Of a stretch of 64,000 nucleotides of DNA, positions 33,201 through 40,488 are shown in pieces. Where the stretch lies: contig JACQFL010000028.1 in assembly GCA_016200085.1 (NCBI GenBank), forward strand, positions 1 through 64,000, in the 5' to 3' direction. Under the pieces are notes generated by a model, which was given only the letters and a program-made list of their open reading frames with translations, did not search any database and had not been told where the DNA came from. The position numbers were made by a program, and so were the translations under genes. This DNA is from Candidatus Rokuibacteriota bacterium (GTDB taxonomy: Bacteria; Methylomirabilota; Methylomirabilia; Rokubacteriales; CSP1-6). Numbering within the stretch: position 1 is the first letter of the stretch; every line of letters starts with the position of its first letter.

Positions 33201-35756
33201 TCCGTGGCCCGTGCGGTGCTGTCGAGCCGGCTCGGAACCCTGGCCGAGCAGGTGGCCCGAGCGCAGCGGCCCGACGCGGCCGCGCCCGCCCTGCCGAGGC
33301 GGCCGGCGACCACGAAGGCATCGCCGGGCGTGGCGGCCCGGTGGCCGGGTCTCGAGCGCTTCAACGGCCTCGGCGGCTTCGCGGAGGATGGACGCGAGTA
33401 CGTGACGATCCTCACCGAGGGGCGGTGGACGCCGGCGCCGTGGATCAACGTGATCGCGAATCCGGGTTTCGGCTTCCAGGTCTCCGAGTCGGGTTCGGGG
33501 CACACGTGGTCGGTCAACAGCCGCGAGAACCAGCTCACCCCCTGGTCGAACGATGCGGTCAGCGATCCGCCGGGCGAGACCATCTACGTCCGGGACGAAG
33601 AGACCGGAGATCTGTGGGGGCCGACGGCGCTCCCGATCCGCGAGGAGGCGTCGCCCTATGTCATCCGGCATGGGCAGGGCTACACGCGCTTCGAACACGT
33701 CTCGCACGGCGTCTCGCTCGAGCTACTGCAGCTTGTGCCGCTCGACGACCCCATCAAGATCTCGCGTCTCACCCTGACGAACGAGTCCGGACGACTGCGG
33801 CGGCTGTCTGTGACCGCCTACGTCGAGTGGGTCCTTGGCGTGTCGCGGAGCGCCGCCGCGCCGTTCGTCGTCACCGAGATCGACGGGCAGACGGGCGCGA
33901 TGTTCGCGCGGAACGCGTGGAGCCGGGAATTCGGCGGTCGCGTCGCGTTTGCCGACCTCGGCGGGAGTCAAACGGCGTGGACCGCCGATCGGACGGAATT
34001 TCTCGGGCGTAACGGCACGCCCGATCATCCGGCGGCGCTCGCGCGACGACACCGGCTCTCGGGACGGGTCGGGGCCGGCCTCGATCCGTGCAGCGCGCTC
34101 CAGGCGACGATCGAGCTGCCCGCTGGAGGCCGAACGGAGGTCGTATTCTTCCTCGGCGACGCGGCGAGCGCCGAGCAGGCGAGGGAGCTGATCGTTCGCT
34201 ACAGCGCCCGTAACAGTGCGGCGGTCTTGCAGGCGGTCCGCGATCGCTGGGACGAGGTGCTCGGCACGGTGCAGGTCAAGACGCCGGACCGCTCCATGGA
34301 CATATTGCTCAACCGCTGGCTGCTGTATCAGACGCTTTCGTGTCGGGTCTGGGCGCGGTCGGCCTTCTATCAGGCCGGCGGCGCCTACGGGTTTCGCGAT
34401 CAGCTGCAAGACGTGATGGCGCTCGCGGTGCCCGAGCCCGAGCTGGCGCGGCAGCATGTGCTGCGCGCCGCGGCGCGGCAATTCGAGGAGGGCGACGTCC
34501 AGCACTGGTGGCACCCGCCCGGCGGTCGCGGCGTGCGGACGCGGATCTCCGATGATCTGCTCTGGCTCCCGTACGCCGTCACCCGATATGTCGAGGTCAC
34601 CGGTGACGGCGCCGTCCTCGACGAGGTTGTCCCTTTTCTCGCGGGACCCAACCTCGCCGTCGGACAGCCCGAGTCGTACTTCGAGCCCCGCGCCTCCGAC
34701 GAGCGGGGCACGCTCTTCGAGCACTGCGCGCGCGCGCTCGACCACAGCTTGACGACCGGACCGCACGGCCTGCCGCTGATGGGGACGGGGGACTGGAACG
34801 ATGGGATGAACGCGGTGGGCGCCGAGGGCAAGGGCGAGAGCGTCTGGCTCGGGTGGTTCCTGCACGCCGTGCTGTCCGAGTGGACGAGGCTGGCCGACGC
34901 GCGCGGGGAGGGCAAACGCGCCGAGCGATGGCGCGGGTACGTCGGCGCACTGAAGGAGTCGCTCGAGCGCGAGGCCTGGGACGGCGCCTGGTATCGGCGC
35001 GCGTACTTCGACGACGGGACACCGCTCGGCGCCGCCGCCAACGACGCCTGCCGCATCGATTCGATCGCGCAGTCCTGGAGCGTGCTCTCGGCGGCGGCCG
35101 AACCCGCCCGCCAGGCGCGCGCCATGGCGTCGGTCGACGAGCATCTCGTCCGCCGCGCCGACGGCCTCGTGCTGCTCTTCACGCCGCCGTTCGAAGACAC
35201 GCCGCTGGAGCCCGGCTACGTCAAGGGGTATGTGCCGGGCGTCCGGGAGAACGGTGGGCAGTACACGCACGCGGCGATCTGGTCGGTGATGGCCTTCGCG
35301 GCGCTCGGGGACGGGGACAGGGCCGCCGAGCTCTTCGCGATGTTGAATCCGATCAACCACGCCAGCACCGAAGCGGGCGTCCAGCGCTACAGGGTCGAGC
35401 CGTACGTCGTCGCGGCGGACGTCTACGCCGAGCCGCCGCACGTCGGCCGCGGGGGCTGGACATGGTACACGGGATCCGCGGGCTGGATGTATCGGGCCGG
35501 ACTGGAGTCGATCCTCGGCTTCCGGCTGCGCGGCACGCGGCTGACGGTCGACCCGTGCATCCCGCGGGCGTGGCCCGGCTTCGAGATGGTCTTCCGTTAT
35601 CGCTCCGCGCGGTACGACATCCTCGTGGACAACCCGCGGGGTGTGCCGCGGGGAGTGTCGTCAGTGGAAGTCGATGGCGTCTTGGTCGACGGCGATCTCG
35701 GCATCACCCTCGCCGACGACGGGAAGACCCATCGCGTCCGAGTCCGCCTCGGCTGA
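27300..35756 (+). CDS. ndvB: cyclic beta-1,2-glucan synthase-like protein (NdvB family)
   Basis: Giant inner-membrane enzyme of about 2,818 residues that polymerises and cyclises beta-1,2-glucan for the periplasm. In order: an N-terminal cytoplasmic region (ELFGIERLEQHAGSLAAAQ); membrane helices (about 400-450); a GT84 transferase with VITLDADTRLP and the RQHRWARGDWQ motif; more helices (about 805-930); a glycoamylase-like domain with DNFQETPSPAVAHRTSP, HFYNWYDTRD and AYMAHHQGMVVVA; then two GH94-type regions, the last with LMGTGDWNDGMN. The start is uncertain. The frame opens after a TAA at 27279, and the only early candidates are CTG codons (27285, 27300, 27303), the latter two behind AGAAAGG. 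A TTG at 27432 would delete the conserved LFGIERLEQH segment. Confidence 0.88.
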   Translation: MLSPRESLEDPIRAELFGIERLEQHAGSLAAAQRITSHPGKGRRLLPRVEDNGRVLRESYRVIAEVIREERAITPAAEWLVDNFHVVDEQLREIHDDLPPGFYRQLPKLAEGPLAGYPRVYGIAWAFVAHTDSRLDPESLRRFVQAYQRVQPLTIGELWAVAITLRVVLVENLRRLAESIVGGREARQEADALADELLGVGEGIVARTARGLARFESSPLVTAFAVQLVQRLREQDRAVTPALLWLDQRLAAQGTTSEDIVRAEHQRQAAMNVTVRNVIMSMSLMSTLDWTEFFEAVSLVDAVLRADPNYPALDFATRDAYRQAVEELARGSGRPELDVAREAVAHTHRAEVQDDRWSDPGFHLIGNGRAAFELTLGYRAPPMHRLLRAYLAAATPGYLGTIAVLSGFLFTLPLLAAGASGVGPVSLLLLALLAVVPASDLAIALLNRSVTALVTPAVLPRLELREGVPSDLRTMVVVPMLLTDVVEVEEQIERLEVHYLANPDGDLRFAVVSDWMDAPTESVPGDDETLGAAREGIARLNRRHGPAPDGGERFLLFHRRRLWNESGRVWMGWERKRGKLHELNRLLRAATDTSFVPTGAVAPSGVRYVITLDADTRLPRGAVERLVGTMAHPLNRPRLDPGRRRVVEGYAVLQPRVTPPLPGREGSFFQRLSSGPAGIDPYAAAVSDVYQDLWGEGSYTGKGIYDVDVFEAALVGRVPENALLSHDLFEGVFARAGLVTDVELFESAPSHYGVASARQHRWARGDWQLLPWILGSRIPVIGRWKMLDNLRRTVSAPAAFLTLVVAWMMPGTSPAMWSAFVLATVVVPLLLPVLDGVIPHRRGISKRSHVRAVGRDLVLAASQIGLTITMLTYQAWLMSDAIARTLVRVYVTRRRLLEWVTAAQAKAGLRLDLRGFCRRMGGGVALAGAAAVAVAWGRPEAWPAALPFLVLWAASPAVARWISLPRSTEPTQPLSTADARALRLVARRTWRFFVTFVGSEDHALPPDNFQETPSPAVAHRTSPTNIGLYLLSTVAARDFGWLGTLDAVERLEATCETLETLERFRGHFYNWYDTRDCRPLDPRYVSSVDSGNLAGHLIAVAHACEEMLDRPILPRAALAGIEDAALLVRQASLGAASDPRSRTVAHERLDAALDAVTAAVREPPHDSWPWAPRLTALTARARTVMDAARVLVDEEPRSAPGDVLVWAEALCATVDSHVRDLDTPDTLTRRLAILARRAHAMVHAMDFGFLFDPMRRLFAIGYRVTDGSLDPGRYDLLASEARLASFVAIAKGDVPVSHWFRLGRALTPVALDSVLVSWSGSMFEYLMPALVMRAPAESLLDQTSRLVVERQIAYGAERGVPWGVSESAYNVRDREMTYQYSNFGVPGLGLRRGLSEDVVIAPYATGLAAMIDPAAAVRNFRRLAAAGGGGAYGFYEALDYTAPRLPEGAEVAVVRAYMAHHQGMVVVAIANALHDGAMRARFHAEPIIQATELLLQERTPRDVAVARPRADEVHAVGDVREFVPPVVRRFTSPHAWRPRTQLLSNGRYAVMLTTAGSGYSRWGDLAITRWREDATRDAWGTYVFLRDADSGESWSAGYQPRGGEPDSYEVTFAEDRVEFVRRDRAIGTTLQVIVSPEDDAEVRRVALTNFGSTIRDIELTSYAEIVLAPPAVDSAHPAFSNLGVQTECVPELETLLATRRPRSRGEAHVWMAHVIVVEGETVGDLQWETDRARFLGRGRGIGAPSAVIDLSSLSGTVGAVLDPVVSLRRRVRLRPGATARVVFSTLVAPSRAEALGLAEKYRDAATFERAATLAWTQAQVQQHHLGVGPDEAHLFQSLASRILYSDRMLRPSADVLSRHAGGPDGLWAHGISGDLPIVLVQIDEPEDVGIVRQLLRAHEYWRMKQLAVDLVILNERAASYVQDLQMLLETLLRASQSAGSHDGHAAHGNVFIVRADRVTAPQRDVLQSVARAVLSSRLGTLAEQVARAQRPDAAAPALPRRPATTKASPGVAARWPGLERFNGLGGFAEDGREYVTILTEGRWTPAPWINVIANPGFGFQVSESGSGHTWSVNSRENQLTPWSNDAVSDPPGETIYVRDEETGDLWGPTALPIREEASPYVIRHGQGYTRFEHVSHGVSLELLQLVPLDDPIKISRLTLTNESGRLRRLSVTAYVEWVLGVSRSAAAPFVVTEIDGQTGAMFARNAWSREFGGRVAFADLGGSQTAWTADRTEFLGRNGTPDHPAALARRHRLSGRVGAGLDPCSALQATIELPAGGRTEVVFFLGDAASAEQARELIVRYSARNSAAVLQAVRDRWDEVLGTVQVKTPDRSMDILLNRWLLYQTLSCRVWARSAFYQAGGAYGFRDQLQDVMALAVPEPELARQHVLRAAARQFEEGDVQHWWHPPGGRGVRTRISDDLLWLPYAVTRYVEVTGDGAVLDEVVPFLAGPNLAVGQPESYFEPRASDERGTLFEHCARALDHSLTTGPHGLPLMGTGDWNDGMNAVGAEGKGESVWLGWFLHAVLSEWTRLADARGEGKRAERWRGYVGALKESLEREAWDGAWYRRAYFDDGTPLGAAANDACRIDSIAQSWSVLSAAAEPARQARAMASVDEHLVRRADGLVLLFTPPFEDTPLEPGYVKGYVPGVRENGGQYTHAAIWSVMAFAALGDGDRAAELFAMLNPINHASTEAGVQRYRVEPYVVAADVYAEPPHVGRGGWTWYTGSAGWMYRAGLESILGFRLRGTRLTVDPCIPRAWPGFEMVFRYRSARYDILVDNPRGVPRGVSSVEVDGVLVDGDLGITLADDGKTHRVRVRLG

Positions 35757-35758
35757 GG

Positions 35759-36121
35759 CTACCGCTGGCGGTGAAAGGTGATGCGGCCGTCGGTCGCGCT
35801 CCCGTAGCCTTGCATCTCGTCGCCCGTCACCGTCATCTCGCCGCCGGCGGTCGTGCCGCTGACGAGGTAGCTGAAGTGATCGCCCGTCACGCTCCCATGA
35901 AGCGCTCGGCGGGGTACCAGCGCGGTTTCCACGTGCCCGACGACCCTGGCCCCGGTCTGCTCCAGGCGCAGCGTCCCGGGCCCCGACCAGGGGGCGTTGT
36001 CCCACTTCGCGACCCACACGCCGGTCACGTCGACCGGGGGCGGGACGCGCGGAGCGCCCACCGAGGCGCACCCGACGCCCACGACCACGAGCAGGCCGAG
36101 CGACAATGCGAGCGATCTCAT
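35759..36121 (-). CDS. small lipoprotein
   Basis: 120 residues with a lipoprotein signal peptide: MRSLALSLGLLVVVGVGC, lipobox VGVGC with Cys18 followed by Ala-Ser. The mature part is a compact beta-rich domain (GVWVAKWDNAPWSGPGTLRL, GHFSYLV-type strands, GEMTVTGDEMQGYG) that resembles small lipocalin-like extracytoplasmic domains; I cannot name the family. It converges on the glucan synthase gene with 2 bp between stops. I reject the longer upstream in-frame start because that extension overlaps the upstream regulator gene and looks non-coding. Confidence 0.75.
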   Translation of the reverse strand: MRSLALSLGLLVVVGVGCASVGAPRVPPPVDVTGVWVAKWDNAPWSGPGTLRLEQTGARVVGHVETALVPRRALHGSVTGDHFSYLVSGTTAGGEMTVTGDEMQGYGSATDGRITFHRQR

Positions 36122-36146
36122 TGGGCGTGGCGCTCGGCGTCGGCCG

Positions 36147-36545
36147 CTACCCGCCATCGGCAGGGGCGCCGCCGGCGGACGCGTCCGCTGAACGCTGGTC
36201 GACCGCGCAGCGGATGGCGTCCAGCACCGCTTGCTCGTCAAACGGCTTCCACAGGTGGCCGGCCGCCCCGGACTTCTCGATGCGCGTGCGGGTGGCGGCA
36301 TCGTCGTGGGACGTGATGAAGACGACGGGGACGGCGAGCTTTTCCTGAAGGTCGAAGCCGCTGATCTCGTTCATGTGGACGTCGAGCACCAGGCAGGCCG
36401 CTCGCCCTCGGGGCAACCACTCGAGGAATTCACGGGCCGAGCCGAACGTCTCCACGAGGTAGCCCGCCGATTCGACCACGCGATGGAGGGAGCGACGGAC
36501 CGAGGCATCGTCGTCCACGATGGCAATTACTGGCACGTCGTTCAC
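36147..36545 (-). CDS. single-domain response regulator (receiver only)
   Basis: CheY-like receiver of 132 residues with no output domain. The acidic pocket is VDDDASVRR near residues 11-13, the phosphoacceptor is Asp55 in CLVLDVHM, the conserved Thr/Ser is in FITSHDD and the Lys is in LWKPF. It resembles receivers of FixJ-type regulators and the regulator at 37.9 kb. The GTG at 36545 has GGGAGGA 6 bp upstream, clearly better than in-frame starts further up. A GGACC/GGTCT palindrome lies about 50 bp upstream. It may act as a phosphate sink or partner for the nearby kinase (inference). Confidence 0.88.
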   Translation of the reverse strand: MNDVPVIAIVDDDASVRRSLHRVVESAGYLVETFGSAREFLEWLPRGRAACLVLDVHMNEISGFDLQEKLAVPVVFITSHDDAATRTRIEKSGAAGHLWKPFDEQAVLDAIRCAVDQRSADASAGGAPADGG

Positions 36546-36593
36546 GTCGGGTCCTCCCTTCGAGAGCACCGTATCCGGCGGTGCGCGAGCACG

Positions 36594-36611
36594 CTATTGG
36601 ACCTTGGTCTC
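36594..36611. promoter_or_regulatory. palindromic site 1 (CTATTGGACCTTGGTCTC)
   Basis: Half sites GGACC and GGTC(T) separated by TT. This is the first of three similar palindromes (also 37191-37212 and 37902-37921) in the two-component region. It lies about 49-66 bp upstream of the receiver-only gene, in an activator-like position. A regulator site is inferred. Confidence 0.45.
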
Positions 36612-36661
36612 CCTCGAGCTGCTCTCGCGAGTATGCCTCCGGTGTGTGACCGGTGGTGAAG

Positions 36662-36700
36662 AGCCCTCACGGGGAGCTCGATACGGCTCCTCCGTGAGGG
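36662..36700 (-). terminator. terminator hairpin downstream of the 36717-37067 gene
   Basis: GCCCTCACGG pairs with CCGTGAGGGC, and the pairing continues inside through GGAGC and GCTCC with one bulged T. It lies 16 bp past the stop of the minus-strand gene. The T-run is weak. Confidence 0.6.
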
Positions 36701-36716
36701 CCCGCCGAATCGTGGT

Positions 36717-37067
36717 CTACTTCTCGGCCACCTTGAGGAGTTGCGACGCGCACTCCTCCGCGACATCGCGATTCGCCTCGCCGCCTCCGACCGTTGCCCA
36801 GCCGCCTTTCACCACGGCGTCGCGCTGATCGTAGGACGTCGTGAGCGCCTTGAGCTCCCCCAGCTTCTTGATCCGGGCAGGATCAGCCTTCGACTTCTCG
36901 AGGCAGACGGGCACCAGTGCTGCGGTCACCGCGACCGTGGCACGGTCCGTCGCGATCCGGTCTGCGGTTCCCTTCGTCGCCCAGCCGCCCCAGCTGAACC
37001 CGACGATCATGGTGAAGATGCTGCCGACGACAACCCCCCACGCGGCCGGCTTGAACCAGGTCTTCAT
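36717..37067 (-). CDS. small membrane-anchored protein of unknown function
   Basis: 116 residues. One N-terminal membrane segment or uncleaved signal (about 8-30: AAWGVVVGSIFTMIVGFSWG) is followed by a short soluble domain with a conserved-looking VPVCLEKSKADPARIKKLGE and SYDQRDAVVKGGWATVGG. Two cysteines (VPVC, EECA) could pair in the periplasm. The ATG has AAAGGAGA 5 bp upstream. I do not recognise a named family, although similar short proteins occur in soil proteobacteria as far as I recall. A palindrome of the regional type lies about 125 bp upstream, and a terminator hairpin follows the stop. Confidence 0.75.
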   Translation of the reverse strand: MKTWFKPAAWGVVVGSIFTMIVGFSWGGWATKGTADRIATDRATVAVTAALVPVCLEKSKADPARIKKLGELKALTTSYDQRDAVVKGGWATVGGGEANRDVAEECASQLLKVAEK

Positions 37068-37190
37068 GTGGCTCTCCTTTGTATACCGTGAACGCGCGGC
37101 GTCGATCCTGTGGGCAGGTCACCGCCCGTCCCGTCCTCGAAGCGCGCCTTTGTTCCCGCTGCCCAGCTTCCTCCGATCCTGAGGCGGCGG

Positions 37191-37212
37191 CTATTGGACC
37201 AAAGTCCGATAG
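37191..37212. promoter_or_regulatory. palindromic site 2 (CTATTGGAC-CAAA-GTCCGATAG)
   Basis: The best of the three palindromes: 9-bp arms with one mismatch pair around a 4-base centre. It lies between the frameshifted mlaC remnant and the small membrane protein gene, about 124-145 bp upstream of the latter's start. Likely a binding site for a regulator such as the FixJ-type protein at 37.9 kb (inference). Confidence 0.5.
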
Positions 37213-37287
37213 GGCGCCCGGAAGCCGCCGGCCAGGTTCCGAGGGTGAGCGAATGTTCCGTATCTGCCCCGGGCCTGGTGACGCCTT

Positions 37288-37864
37288 TCACGGAGTCCGG
37301 CGCTGGAATATCGCGCCGAGCACGGCGTCGGCCGCCAGGCGGTCAGGCGGCGACGGTCTGACCAGGCGCGGCGGGGCGTCGGTCGATCGCGCGCTCCGCA
37401 AGCGCTCCAGGAGCTGGGGGAAGGAGGACGCCCGGACGATGGCGTCGAACTGGCTGCGGTAGTTCGCGACCAGGCTGCCGTCGACGACGACGTCGTAGAC
37501 CGCCCACCCAGCGCCGCTCTCGAGCAGACGGTATTCGGAGCGGGATCGCGGTCCCGCGGGCGGTCGTCACTCGGGCGCGCACCTGGGCATGGCGGCCGCT
37601 GACCTTCTCGTCCTGGAACGCGATGTCGTCCCCGGCGCTCCGGTCGACGGCGGTCACATAGAACTGGTGCAACACGTCGGTGAACAGCCGGACGAACTCG
37701 TCCTGCTCCTTCGGTGTGTGGAAGTTCCAGTGCGGCCCGAGCGCGCGCCGGCTGATCTCGCCGAAGTCGAACAGGCGCTGCGCCCCGCCCGCCTGGCCCG
37801 CTGCGTGGGCGAGGGGAGCGAGCGTGAGCGCGACGAGGAAGACGGCGGCGACTCGGGCGGTCAT
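37288..37864 (-). pseudogene. mlaC/ttg2D-like gene, frameshifted and N-terminally shortened
   Basis: The first frame (start 37864) encodes a signal peptide (MTARVAAVFLVALTLAPLAHA), then FDFGEISRRALGPHW, DEFVRLFTDVLHQFYV and VRARVTTARGTAIPL. These match MlaC/Ttg2 periplasmic phospholipid-carrier proteins. Near 37536-37545 the homology moves to the +1 frame, which continues EYRLLESGAGWAVYDVVVDG and SLVANYRSQFDAIVRASSF to a stop at 37288-37290. One extra base would explain it. The roughly 50-residue helical region that normally precedes the FDF motif is also missing, so this looks like decay rather than a mere sequencing slip. No mlaABDEF genes are nearby. Confidence 0.75.
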
Positions 37865-37901
37865 GGTGACACGAGTCTAGTCGGCCCGCACGGGCCGGCC
37901 C

Positions 37902-37921
37902 GGTGGACCTTGGTCCTACGG
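37902..37921. promoter_or_regulatory. palindromic site 3 (GTGGACCTTGGTCCTAC)
   Basis: Half sites GGACC and GGTCC around TT. It is positioned about 38-57 bp upstream of the mlaC-like remnant and just after the regulator gene's stop. Same pattern as 36594-36611 and 37191-37212. Confidence 0.45.
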
Positions 37922-37926
37922 CGAGA

Positions 37927-38553
37927 TCACTCCTTCGCGGCGATCACGCCCAGGCCGTCGGCCAGGCGCACGAGCTCGGCCACGGAGCCCGCCCGCATCT
38001 TGTCCATGACCCGGGCGCGGTGCACCTTGACGGTCTTCTCCCCGATGCCGAGCGCGGCCCCGATCTGCTTGTTCAGCATGCCGGTCACGACGAGGGCGAA
38101 GACCTCGGTCTCGCGCGGCGTCAGCGTCCTGACGCGCGCCTGGATGTCGCTGACCTTGGCTTCGTCACCCCGGTCCCGCACGTCCTTGGCCACGGCGCGC
38201 TGGATCGCGGCCAGGAGGTCCTTGCTGTCGAACGGCTTGGTCAGGAAGTCGACGGCCCCGCCCTTCATGGCCTTGACGCTCATCGAGACGTCGCCGTGAC
38301 CCGTGATGAAGACGATCGATCTGCGGTGGGCCGCGCCGGCGAGCGCTTCCTGCAGCTCGAGCCCGGTGAGGCCCGGCATCCGCACGTCGAGGATGAGACA
38401 GCACGGACCCTTCGGGGGGGCGTGGGCGAGGTAGTCGCGGGCCGACGCGAACGTCTTGACCGCGTACCCGGCGGACGAGATCAACCGGGTGAGGCTCTTG
38501 CGCACCGACGCGTCATCGTCGACGACGAAGACCACCGGCGCGCTGGCCGTCAT
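37927..38553 (-). CDS. FixJ-type response regulator (receiver + LuxR HTH)
   Basis: Two-component DNA-binding regulator of 208 residues. The receiver domain (1-125) has VDDDASVRK, the phosphoacceptor Asp56 in LILDVRMPG, the Thr in FITGHGD and the Lys in LTKPF. The LuxR/FixJ helix-turn-helix (about 140-200) reads LTPRETEVFALVVTG, LNKQIGAALGIGEKTVKVHR. The ATG overlaps the upstream kinase stop by 4 bp (ATGA), so the pair is cotranslated. Similar to FixJ, TodT and StyR regulators. The three GGACC/GGTCC palindromes nearby are candidate targets. Confidence 0.95.
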   Translation of the reverse strand: MTASAPVVFVVDDDASVRKSLTRLISSAGYAVKTFASARDYLAHAPPKGPCCLILDVRMPGLTGLELQEALAGAAHRRSIVFITGHGDVSMSVKAMKGGAVDFLTKPFDSKDLLAAIQRAVAKDVRDRGDEAKVSDIQARVRTLTPRETEVFALVVTGMLNKQIGAALGIGEKTVKVHRARVMDKMRAGSVAELVRLADGLGVIAAKE

Positions 38554-40382
38554 CGTGGATCGTCCTTGCTCAGGGGGAGCGTGAACTGGAACGTCGCGCC
38601 GCCGTCCGCGTTGTTCGCCGCCTCGAGCCGGCCGCCGTGGGCGTCCACGATGGTGCGCGCGATGGCCAGGCCCATGCCGATGCCTGCGGCCTTGGTCGTG
38701 TAGAGCGGCTCGAAGATCCTGTCAGCGTCCTTCTCGCTGATTCCCGGGCCCGAGTCCTGCACCGCCACGGCGGCGACCGCGGCGCCGTCGCCCAGCGTCC
38801 GGATGACGAGCCGGCGGTCGCGGGCCGGCGACTCCCGCATGGCCTCGAGGCCGTTCAGGACGAGGTTCAGGACGACCTGTTGCAGCTGCACCCGGTCGCC
38901 GAGCACTCTGGGCAGGCCCGCGGCGAGCTCGAGGCTCATCGAGACGTTCCGGATGATTGCGTCGTTCCTCACGAGCTGCGCCACTTCGGCGACGAGCTCG
39001 TTGAGGTCGAGGGGCACGTACTCGAGGTCGCCCTTCCTGAGCAGCTGACGCAGGCGCCGGATCACCTCGGCCGCGCGCTTGTCGTCCGCGACGATGTCGG
39101 CGAGGATCTCGCGCACCTCCTCCAGGTTCACGGCCTCCGACGCGAGGAAGCGCTGGGCCACTTGCGCGTTGTTGAGGATGGCCGTGAGCGGCTGGTTCAG
39201 CTCGTGGGCCAGCGACGCGGTCAGCTCGCCCATCGCCGAGACCCGCCCGATGTGGGTCAGCTCCTGCCGCAGCCGCTGCGCCTCGGTGTCCACCTGCCGG
39301 CGCGACAGGGCATTGGCGAACACCTCTCCCAGCAGGTGCAGTCCCTGCATGAGCTCCTCGGGCTTCCAGGGGCGCTCCGCGCGGACCGCGCTCAGCACGA
39401 GCCCGCCGACCACCCGCCCGCCGACGAGCAGGGAGAGGGCGACCTGCGACGTGATCCCGCGCGTGAGACAGCTGCGCCGATCCACGGCCGCGTCCTCCGG
39501 GAGCTGGTCCACCGGAAAGGAGCCGGAGACGTCTCCCCGCCGTAACGCGGCCGTCATCCACGGGAAATCGTCCATGTCCATGTCCATGCCGTCGTCGCTC
39601 GTCCACGAGCGAACAACCGCCCCGTCCTTCGAGAACTCGACGAGGCTGGCATGATCGACGTCCAGGAGATCGGTGATCCGGCGAAGTCCGCGCTGGACCT
39701 CTCGATCGAAGTCCACGGCCGACAGATTGCTGAACGTCGTCGAGAGCGACGACAGGAGCTTCTCGAAGGCCAGGCGCTCGGCGAGCGAGACTTCCACGCG
39801 CCGCCGCTCGAGGGCGCTGGCGAAGGCTTCGCTCAGCAGGCGCAGCCGCTCGACCAGGTCGTCGGACCAGACGCGCTCGTCCTGGACGGAGTCGAACGAG
39901 AGGACGCCGAGCATCAGAGCGTTTCCGCGGAGCGGCAGGGACACGTGCGAGCGCGTCCCCACGCGCTCGTAGGCCGCTCGGTCGGTCGTCGCCTCCGGCG
40001 GGAGGTCATCGAGTCGGGAGAAGCGCACGAGGTCACCGCGGCCCAGCTTCTCGGCGGTCCAGGGGAACAGGCCGCCGTGCGTGATCCCGGGCCGCGCGTC
40101 GATGCCCGGCGATACGCACGAGATCCGGCGGACTCCCGGCTCGTCCGCGTCGTATTCCTCGAGCGTGCCCCGATCGGCGCCGAGGAACGCGACGACCTGC
40201 GCGAGCCCACGCTCCAGCGCGGCGTCGATGGTGCTCGCCGGGACGTGAATCAGGCCCGCCGAGGTCTCGGAGAGCAGGGTCTCGAAGCGCAGGCGCTCTT
40301 CCAGCAGCGAGGTGGCGTGCCGGCGCGCCACGCGCCGGCGCAGCCACCGGTAGGCGCCCTGGATCGGCAGGAGGATCGTCAC
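38550..40382 (-). CDS. GAF-domain sensor histidine kinase
   Basis: Cytoplasmic-looking kinase of 610 residues, partner of the FixJ-type regulator it overlaps by 4 bp. Two GAF-like sensor domains lie at about 30-200 (HVPASTIDAALERGLAQVVA) and 205-365 (TDLLDVDHASLVEFSKDG). HisKA follows with phosphorylated His393 in SLAHELNQPL, then the HATPase domain with VLNLVLNGLEAM (N box), VQDSGPGI (G1) and IFEPLYTTKAAGIGMGLAI (F/G2). No membrane helix is visible, so the signal may be intracellular, perhaps redox or a small molecule. The GTG at 40382 sits behind GGAGGAAAGGAAG; the upstream in-frame stretch is low-complexity and rejected. Confidence 0.92.
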   Translation of the reverse strand: MTILLPIQGAYRWLRRRVARRHATSLLEERLRFETLLSETSAGLIHVPASTIDAALERGLAQVVAFLGADRGTLEEYDADEPGVRRISCVSPGIDARPGITHGGLFPWTAEKLGRGDLVRFSRLDDLPPEATTDRAAYERVGTRSHVSLPLRGNALMLGVLSFDSVQDERVWSDDLVERLRLLSEAFASALERRRVEVSLAERLAFEKLLSSLSTTFSNLSAVDFDREVQRGLRRITDLLDVDHASLVEFSKDGAVVRSWTSDDGMDMDMDDFPWMTAALRRGDVSGSFPVDQLPEDAAVDRRSCLTRGITSQVALSLLVGGRVVGGLVLSAVRAERPWKPEELMQGLHLLGEVFANALSRRQVDTEAQRLRQELTHIGRVSAMGELTASLAHELNQPLTAILNNAQVAQRFLASEAVNLEEVREILADIVADDKRAAEVIRRLRQLLRKGDLEYVPLDLNELVAEVAQLVRNDAIIRNVSMSLELAAGLPRVLGDRVQLQQVVLNLVLNGLEAMRESPARDRRLVIRTLGDGAAVAAVAVQDSGPGISEKDADRIFEPLYTTKAAGIGMGLAIARTIVDAHGGRLEAANNADGGATFQFTLPLSKDDPR

Positions 40383-40488
40383 GCCTTCCTTTCCTCCCGC
40401 GGCGAGGGGGCCGCGGCAGGCTTCCCAGATTATACGGCAGGAGGCGGGCAGGGGCGGGCCGGGCGCGACCGGAGACGCTGTGGGACCG

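Noticed and set aside
27432..35756. TTG at 27432 as start of the glucan synthase
   Set aside because: It would remove the in-frame segment LFGIERLEQH, which looks conserved in the family; an upstream non-canonical start is more likely.
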